From Diphasiastrum complanatum (lineage: Eukaryota > Streptophyta > Lycopodiopsida > Lycopodiales > Lycopodiaceae), in NCBI GenBank assembly GCA_029204225.1, contig CM055108.1:48558996-48622995 (forward strand): DNA of 64,000 bases. The letters run 5' to 3'. The translations under genes and the position numbers were made by a program. Position 1 is the stretch's first letter, and each line of letters opens with the position of its first letter. This document shows positions 56,210 to 64,000 of this stretch, in pieces. Under the pieces are notes generated by a model. The model was not told the DNA's origin and ran no database searches. It saw nothing but the letters and a program-made list of their open reading frames with translations.

Positions 56210-57949
56210 CTTCGGTTTTTAATTTGTCTTCCATTTTAAGCGATCTTAAAGACTGGAGAAGATATGGTTACCCCTACCTATATTCCTCGCCTTATTTTAT
56301 GCATAGCAATAATGCCAAAATCTAACTATTTTCCAAGCACAACTAATTCAACTTGCTTTCTTATGCATAATATGTACACTCTAGATCAAACATTAAGGCC
56401 AAGAACACAAGGCTAGATATGTCCACTAGCACACCAACCCAAATTTGAGCCTATGCAAGAATAAGCATATCCCAACACTTATCCTAAAATTTCGTCATGG
56501 AATTTTGTGAAAAAATCAAAATTAAAGAAAGTGTTTAAATCTTCTAGGACTTACTTTAGTACACACCTATGATCTTGAATCACCTTGGGATTGACTATAG
56601 GGAGCATTTTGTAAAAGTGAGCTTCAAGCATTTGTTCTTTGTCAAATGAAAGTATTAAATTGTCTTTTACAACTTTCAATTTCAACTTGGTTTGTAGCAA
56701 GCAATATTCTATTTGATACCCTTGATTAGGATCTAGCTTTAGTTATCTACTTATGATTATATTTTGATTTGAAGCAATAATATGTGCAATAAATCCTACC
56801 CCCCTTTTTTTTATATTCAAAACATGTCAAAATGATGATATGTGAAATCAATTGTATGATATCCTTGTATTTTGCAATAATGATACATGCCACATTTTTT
56901 TTGGGAGAAAATTTCCAATCATGTGCATGTTAGTAACATCTAGAAAAGCATATGAACCATAGAAGCATGTTAGAATGTTTATTGAGATGTGTCATTTTGT
57001 ACTTGAAAGTGAACATGTTTCATACAATGTACTTAATGCCATATGCCAATCACATGTGAAACACTGTCTGAGTATGGACTCCAACCTGAAAATCAAGTAC
57101 ACATTGATAGAACCTCAAAACAATCAAAACAAATGTAGGCAAATGGAGAGAATCACTCAAAATTGCTTCCAAAACCAAGATTGGTGTCTCACATTGATTA
57201 TGGCCAAATGTGGCTCTATATATACAATAAGTGAGAGCTCGTGGTACTGATCATCCCTCTGATCCCACATGTGTGAAGGTGCTTTGTCATATGATGATTC
57301 ATCATGCAAAACTAACACTTGGACAAAACCTTCTATTTTGAGCACTTTTGGTCTATTTTCCTTCTATATGGAAATCTACTTGGAAATCTTCTAGAACTCA
57401 AAATTCGCCTACTTCAGCTTATTCCACATTTGTGAACTGTCCTCTACACATGGGATATGACACCTAACTAAAGGATGTGGCTCATGCAATCAATAGATTG
57501 ATGCCATGTGTCATATGTCTAGAAAACTAGTTTTTGACCTTTTTAGCCACTAGAACTTGAATTAAATCATATGTACATCCTATATGATTATGGTACATGA
57601 CAAGTATACTAGTTTCACACGTGGGAACAGGCTCCACACGTGTGTTTATCTATATACAAGATTTTTGGCCTCTACCAAGCTTATTTTTGCATTTTTCACA
57701 AGAAAGAGTAAACTATCTCTGTTGTGGATGTGTATTGTCAAGGGATTGTAAGTGTTAAGGGATGTGTAGTGTTAAAGAGTAGGGTTAATGGATGTAGAGA
57801 TAGATGTGAATCCTCCATTCATGTTGAAATCTGAACTAAACTATCACTCTCATGGGAACGAACCTACGCATGACAACTAACTCCGTCTCTTTGATGCTAG
57901 ATTGACTAGATCTTGGATTCAGGTTAGGCAAGGAAAGAAACCCGCTACA
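56210..57949 (+). repeat. AT-rich region ending in a probable LTR
   Basis: The 3' limit CCGCTACA at 57949 is set by the PBS at 57954. A TATA-like CTCTATATATACA at about 57213 fits an LTR promoter. The LTR start is not located and no second copy is present in the window. The part left of about 56600 shows nothing recognisable. Confidence 0.45.
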
Positions 57950-57953
57950 ATTT

Positions 57954-57971
57954 TGGCGCCGTTGCCGGGGA
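57954..57971 (+). other. Primer binding site (tRNA-Asp type)
   Basis: TGGCGCCGTTGCCGGGGA matches the complement of the tRNA-Asp 3' end without a mismatch, as in Tat and Athila elements. Confidence 0.9.
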
Positions 57972-59153
57972 GCTACGCCAATTTTTCAGCTGCAGCATGA
58001 TTGTTGGATAGTTAGCTTGCATTAGACATCTTGTCGTGGCATGAATAATATTAGATCTACATTTTAGGATTAGTTCGGGATTGATTTTGCTTGATTTGAG
58101 TGGATTGGCTTGTTTGAAATCTAATCTGATTGATAAACAGGGAAAGCTATTCAGATCACCAATCTTAAGATCCATTTGAATATGAGATATCAGAGAAAAT
58201 AACAAAAATCAGTCAAATCTGCCAGATTTGGTCAAAAAAGAGGCAAAAAGCGTCATCAGAGCTGATAACATTTTACTCTTTTTCAGAAAACCTACGTTGA
58301 GTTGCAGACACCTTCGGTTTTGTTTACAGAACCTTCAGTTTGAAGGGCGAAGATTAATTTCCAGCAGATTTCCAGAAACATCAAAAAAACCATCAAAAAA
58401 CACCAAAAAATCGTCAAAACTCTAAAAATACAAAAAAAGAACCTTCGTCTGATTCACTGTGCTTAGGTGTGATTTAGATCTATCTACTGCCAGGTCGGCA
58501 CCCCAAAATTATAAATGTTTTCAAAGGATCAGTTGTCATATTGCCATATTTTTGCCAAAAAGTCTCTTTTTTGCAAAAATACCAGTATCACTCTTGAACC
58601 TTCGCCAAAACCTTCGCTGAGTTTCCAGAACATTCTATTTATAGTAAAATACTATTTTTGAGTTCGAAGAAGATTCTTTTTGATCTGATCACAGAAATTC
58701 TTGAATTTTACCCTTGCCAGACTATAAAAACTATAATTTTTTGTGTCAGAAACCTTCGTCTGATTTTCCATAGTTGTATATGTGTCAGATCCTTCAGCTG
58801 AGAGGTTGGCAAAGGTTATTTCCCTAAAAATTGCCAGAAAAGTGTTCAAAGAGTTGTTTTTTTCCCCAAAATAACACTGTTGAACCTTCGCTGAGACAAC
58901 CTTCGCCAGTCCTATTTTTAGTTTTTGATTTTCTAGATCAAGTCTTTGTCCAAATTTGGATCAAATCTGATATATTATAATTTGGATTCTGAGAGATTTA
59001 TCATTTTGAGAAGTATCGATTGATCGAATTTCGAAAAAATTTTCATCATATAGAATCAGATTCTTGAAAAGTGGAATAGATCTAGTAGATCTAATCTGAG
59101 AAAGTTTTTTGAGAAATCTAGATCCAATCTCATTATTTATATGATCTAAATTT
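57972..59153 (+). other. Leader of the second tRNA-Asp-primed Ty3 element
   Basis: Non-coding, with repeated ACCTTCG(C/T)CTGA and ACCTTCGCCA words. Ends at the gag ATG. Confidence 0.55.
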
Positions 59154-60690
59154 GTGAAGATGGCTACCCCTGGAGCTGCTCCTGGAGGTGCTCCACAGGA
59201 AGTCAATCCAATTATTGTTAGAAGAGCACCCCGGTTGGATCTACCCAAATATAATGGATTAATAAATCCAGTTAAACTTATTCAGGTATATGCTGAATCC
59301 AATGAAGTCTATGGTGAGATTTATCCTCAAGATAAACTTAAGTTGTTTCCTATGGCCTTAACAGATGCAACACAAGATTTATATTATAATCAAGATGAAA
59401 TTGAGCGTACCGATTGGGAGGTTGTTAAGCAAGCCCTGATCACACGGTTCAAACCACGAAAGTTTATGGAAGACCCTTTTCTACTTTTAAGTAAAATTAA
59501 AATGGGAAAGCGGGAAATGGTTCAAGATTACATTGAACGGGTGAAACGTCTTAGATCTGAATGCGAACCTGAGCTGATTGACAAAAATGCCATGATTATG
59601 TGGTTTTTGTTAGGTCTACCTAAACAGATCAGACGTGAGTTGAAATGCCATAATGAGTATGCACTCTTGCAAAATGCTATGGACGATGTAATTCGGGAGG
59701 AGGATGAAGATTTAGATGAGGATCCAAATATCATTATGTTGCCTTATACAACAGGGCAGACTACTACGACACCACCACTATTGCATCAACGAATGCCAAT
59801 GCTACTGTAGAAATGATGCTCAATGAGTTCGAGAAACTTGGGAGGAAATGCTGAGCAATGGAACTATGGAAATGATCAAGCAAGTGGATCTTCAGAACAA
59901 TATGCCATTTATGCTCCTGCTCAACAACAAGCCTCCAAAAATTGGACCAGAGCACCACTCAAATGCTTTGCGTGTGGAGAAAATCACAGAGTTGCAAAAT
60001 GCCCAATAAAGAGAAATTTTACCATTCTGTCATGACTGTGGTTACGAGCATGGCTATAAAGACTTTCCAGCAAGACCGAAGCCACCACCAGCTACAACAC
60101 CTGTGAATTTGATAATGATCAAGCAAAGACCAGTAGCTCAGATTAAACCAAGCGCACCCTTGATGGTGGTCACCAGAGCACAGAAGTAGAAAGAACCAGT
60201 AATGGATCCAGTACCTGCTAATTCTATACCATTGAATGATATACCAAAAGCATCGGGAGTCTATCCAAATCTTAATACAGAAAAATGAAGATATCAGGAT
60301 ATGAGACAGTGGAGCAAACATCTGCAAGAAGAAGAGGAGCTTGAAGCTGCTAAAGCAACAGTTGAAGTTCAGTCTTCGCCATTGCAGCCGCCAAGAAATT
60401 TATGTACGGATATGAATGATTAGTTACATCATCTTGAAGAACCCTTCAAGATGACAGAACCAGAAGCACCGCATACAAAACTACTCATGAACATTTCGTC
60501 TAGCAAGATCAATATTTTATTGGGAGAGTTCCTGAAGTTGGTGCCAAAAGCAAAAGAAGTCTTAGCGCAAAAGTTAGCTCAAGAAGAACCAGAAGTCCAT
60601 CAGGAGCCGCTTTTTTGTGCTGGATTTGAAGAATCTAACGAAGAACTCCATGTTGGAGCCGCTTGGGAAATTGAACAAAAGAATATCACT
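59154..60690 (+). pseudogene. Ty3 gag (Tat/Athila-like), frameshifted
   Basis: The ATG at 59154, or 59160, opens 218 codons with the gag core: LDLPKYNGLINPVKLIQVYA, KLFPMALTDATQDLYY, KQALITRFKPRKFMEDPFLL and RVKRLRSECEPELIDK. After shifts near 59800-59850 comes a knuckle, CFACGENHRVAKC, spaced CX2CX3HX4C, one residue short of the common CX2CX4HX4C. A second, broken knuckle follows (CGYEHGYKDF). Further on, MVVTRAQK and NISSSKINILLGEFLKL resemble the segment between gag and protease. At about 60690 it passes into an unrelated Ser/Thr/Pro-rich sequence. No protease, RT or integrase follows. Confidence 0.8.
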
Positions 60691-62990
60691 CTGCTCACAT
60701 CTCCACCTGTTACCCAAATACGTGTCTCCACTACAACACTAACTACTCCATCAACCATCGCCACTTCTTCTTCCGTGCAACCCCCCACTCCAATTCCTGT
60801 TGTCGCTACCTCTCTTCTTATTCCATCCACATCTGTTTTCTGTCTCCATTCCCATTTTTTCTGTTGATACCACTCCTACTTCTCTTCCAGTGTCCGCTGC
60901 TCCATACATCACCATCGCATCCTCCATTACTCCTGCCACCACTGTTGCTCCTCTCACATTCAACCCTTCTGATTCGCAACTGTCCCCCGACACTTTGGCA
61001 TAGATGCAAGTTATCAAATTTTCACCCCCACGCTAGACACTTTCTACTCCATCCTCACCTTCTTCCATACTCCACACCACCCTTCAGTTCCCCACTGTTC
61101 CTCCCATCCTCTCGTTCGGACAAACTGTCCTCATCCTTGTTTCCACAGTTGTTTCTCACACTCCACCTGCTTCACCAAAGGTTGTCGAGGGCAGCCAACC
61201 GCTGCCTGATGACGCATTTGTACAAACAGTTTTTGTAGCATCACTAGATTGGGTTGACCCTACTGCCCCAGATGGCATCAGGACAAATGAAAACCTGATC
61301 GAAGACAATGATGACAGAATCTCACAAGTTGTCGGAGCCGATACAACACAAGCCCCTGCCAGTGCCAGTGTACCAGCTGCTCCCACGGATCTAACGACGA
61401 CGTACCAAATCCTAGAAAAATACATCCTGGATGCGGTAGCAGCCAAAGCTCTTCTGAAAAGCAGGGTACTACAGTTGGCAATGAGTAATACACAGTTGCG
61501 AGTAGACCTCACTAAGCTGCAGCAAGAGCTGATTTTGGCTCAACAACACGAACAAGCAGGGCATTAGGAGATTGCCAAGCTGCAGGGAGGAGGGCCTAAA
61601 CAAATATATTCAAAGCCTCTCCAAAGCACTGACTAAGGCCTCCACAAAGGTGCGGGAGCTTCAAGCTGAAGCATCCCAACGGCTTGCCCCCATCCAGGCG
61701 CAACTTACACTTTTGGAAGCAGAGAACACACGCCTGGGGATGGAGGTTAAAGCCTTACAAGACGAGAAGCTCGTCTGGTTAGCTCAATCTGCACCGGACA
61801 CAAGGCCGCTTTCCCAATTAGAGATGAATCTTCTACGACGTTAGGTGCAGATTTATAGCCAAACCCTCAACAATGCCAGGCGGAGTTCAATAAGTATCGG
61901 ACAAGCGCAATGCAAGAGCTCGTCCAAGCCAAGCAAGCCCTCAAGGCATGCCAGAAATACATGGAAACAAAGGCCCAGCCCACCCTCGCGGTAATTCCAC
62001 TGCCACCTAATTTTGATGCTGCACAGGCTAGTACCAGCCAAGATCAGAGCCAGCAGGCAGCATGGGGATTTCAACCTGATCAAGGGTCTGAAGGCCAAGA
62101 CCAAGGGCAGACATATGCGGCCGCTGAGACACGAGACCAGAGCCAAGGCACAACCACCAGCCAGGGCCAAGCAACATCATCCAGAGGCTCACGAACGATA
62201 TCTGCCAGCCGGGCCTTCCGAAGACTGAAATCCATGGAGGAGAACATCAATGAATTTTTATCCAAATATCCCCACGAGTCATCAAGAGGCGGTTGGCAGA
62301 TATCATTCTCAGCTCAGGCCATCAAGGGAAAAGAACTGCAAGCCTTACCCGCCCTCCAACCACAACCGAAGTGGCGACAACAGTTATCTGAGAGAGACCC
62401 TGCGGCCATCAGGGCTTACGTGACGAGTCCGCAACAATTACGGGTGAACGCACATTTTTTGCCAGTCCAAGAAGATCCAAATGGGCGGAATGCGGCACTC
62501 CTCTGGACCAAATCACACTCAACAATTTCACCTGGCCAATCATCAAATCCAAATATGGGTGGACAACGGATGTAGATGCCAGAAGGGCTCTCTCCGCATT
62601 CGCCAGTCACTACATCAACTGTCCCGATCCCACAGTCCGCGCTGCAGCCACTTACGCCTGGGACTTGGAATATTTAATGGGCATTGAAACAAAATGGGAT
62701 GATTTTCTTCCCTCCATATTTTCTGATCCAAATAAGGCGCTCACTTCCGACAAAGTCGAAGATCAGCTGCCAGTCGCTCGCGTATATTACCGAGCTGCAT
62801 TTCTTGGAGATCCTTGGACGAAAAATTCCAAGCATGGATGGATCAGGAATGGCTGACAAAAGTCCACAAGTCCTTCCACACGCCAAAAGACTCGAAGAAA
62901 TTGGACCGTCTCAACTTCATGGAAGATGTTACGGGATATCTCATCCACCAGAGGCGGTCCAAGAGAACGCTCTACTAAACCGGCAGAGTG
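60690..62990 (+). pseudogene. Unrecognised accessory reading frame: S/T/P-rich, coiled coil, C-terminal domain
   Basis: I do not recognise the family. With a few shifts the plus strand carries one long coding region. First is a Ser/Thr/Pro-rich segment (60690-61160), then an acidic one (FVASLDWVDPTAPDGI) open to TAG 61565. A heptad-rich coiled coil spans about 61480-61850 (LRVDLTKLQQELILAQQ, then SKALTKASTKVRELQAEASQ). From 61910 to 62575 comes a Gln/Ser-rich linker and a basic segment (SRAFRRLKSMEENINEFL). The C-terminal region (62490-62990, two frames) reads TWPIIKSKYGWTTDVDARR, ATYAWDLEYLMGIETKWDDF and LNFMEDVTGYLIHQRRSKRT. It ends just before the candidate LTR at 63025. No membrane segment or known domain is seen. 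Confidence 0.45.
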
Positions 62991-63024
62991 CCGAGGGACC
63001 GACACTACTTCAGGCCGTGGGTCC

Positions 63025-64000
63025 TGTTGGGGGTATTTCCAACAAAATGTAAATAAATAAAATCCTCCAATAAAATGTGTTGAGAAGGCATGGGATCCTA
63101 CGTGTATAAGCCCATGGCCCAATGAGCACGCAATTGAAGTTGTAAATAAAATAAACTTGAATTGGGCCTTGTAATTAAAATAAAGTTAGAGGCCTAATGT
63201 CATTTTTAAACTTAGAGATCACTTTTTAGAGTTGGGTCCAAATTGGGACTCACATGAATCTTCTGATTTCGAATGTACTTTTTGTGGACCCTTGGATCAA
63301 GTTGGGTCCAAGGTGAATGGCTAGGATCATTGTGAATATTAGCCAATAAGATTGAGGGGCAAGGGCCTTCCCCATTTTATAAAAAGACACCATTTATACA
63401 CTATTTCCATGCCTAATGAGAAGGAGGAAACTCTACCATTTTTAGAAGAGAAGCATCCTCATTTGCTATTCACTGCTTGCTATTGCTCTTGGTTATGTTT
63501 TCTATTGCTTTCTATTTCCATGTTTATTGTTTGCCATATAATGAATGTTTTTCCATTAGCAACCATAAGGAGCATTTCAACTAACCTCCACCCTCACTCT
63601 CTTTCTCTCTCTTTCTCTTCTCTTCTCAATCTCTTCTTCTCTATTCCTTCCCTTCAACCAAACTATGATGAATGTTAGTATAGAGGAGTAGAGTTAAAGA
63701 GGAGTAGTATAGTGGTGAGTAGAGTTAAGGGAGAAAGTAGGAAATTAACTAAAAGTAGCATCTATGCATAGTTAGACACCTATCCAGTGATCTAACCTTT
63801 GTTGACAGACGGAAGGGCTATACTACGAAAGATCTTTGACCCCATAGGCTCTAATGTCCATGCTTTGTTTCGCCTCATCGACTCGATCTCTTCTGACATT
63901 GCCTGTTTTCAGAGTTCTCCCTCTGGACTCTAAATAGCTTTTTGGTATGTTGCTGGCTCTTCTGTGAAGCTGCAGTACTCGAACTACGCGTCTTCGCTCC
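63025..64000 (+). repeat. Candidate LTR, right end outside or unresolved
   Basis: It starts TGTTGGGGGTATTTCC, a common plant LTR opening. A TATA-like ATTTTATAAAAAG lies at 63373, then a CT-rich stretch (63590-63660) and TAGAGTTAA words (63680-63740). It does not resemble the LTR ending at 57949, so the two are not a pair. No PBS is seen before 64000. Confidence 0.35.

Noticed and set aside
57950-64000. 57949 and 63025 as the two LTRs of one element
   Set aside because: The two sequences do not resemble each other by eye, and no polypurine tract precedes 63025.

Overview
The window is nuclear DNA of a land plant with a large, repeat-rich genome. Two spliced plant-type genes are present: a VPS24/CHMP3 ESCRT-III subunit, and a GPI-anchored lipid-transfer protein (LTPG). 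There is also one tRNA-Thr(CGT) gene. Almost everything else is retrotransposon sequence at different stages of decay, plus microsatellites and minisatellites. A fern or another large-genome, slowly purged lineage would fit, but nothing in the sequence fixes the taxon.

Layout. 1-2128: 5' part of a minus-strand Ty3 chromovirus (broken gag, leader, LTR) inserted in the endonuclease region of a LINE. 2129-5936: two minus-strand LINE copies head to tail, separated and bounded by (GA)n. 6386-14970: the 3' four exons of VPS24. Their large intron (6489-14255) carries a decayed Ty3 integrase with an LTR fragment and a third copy of the LINE, on the plus strand, ending in (CTTT)n(CT)n. 14971-22390: intergenic, with microsatellites and an LTR fragment. 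22391-23487: LTPG. 27072-33373: a nearly complete chromovirus with matching LTRs, PBS, PPT and the 5-bp target duplication CAAGT. 33379-41959: a minisatellite, inverted copies of one LTR family, an unrecognised decayed reading frame and a Copia fragment. 41960-49664: a Ty3 element primed by tRNA-Asp (long LTRs, gag) with a Copia element nested in its right LTR, collapsed by a deletion. 49800-51128: another Copia fragment. 52.8-55.5 kb: an A-rich array of TCGAAAA-like words and further repeats. 56137-56208: tRNA-Thr. 57954-63025: a second tRNA-Asp-primed Ty3 gag, then an unrecognised coiled-coil reading frame ending at a candidate LTR.

How parts relate. The host genes are ordinary cell components: endosomal sorting and cell-surface lipid binding. 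They are unrelated to each other. The retroelements show nested insertion, LTR-LTR juxtaposition and deletion. The most interesting signals are a LINE family whose 3' ends and one 5' junction lie in CT/GA microsatellite, and two unrecognised decayed coding regions (37480-38460 and about 60690-62990), each ending at an LTR.
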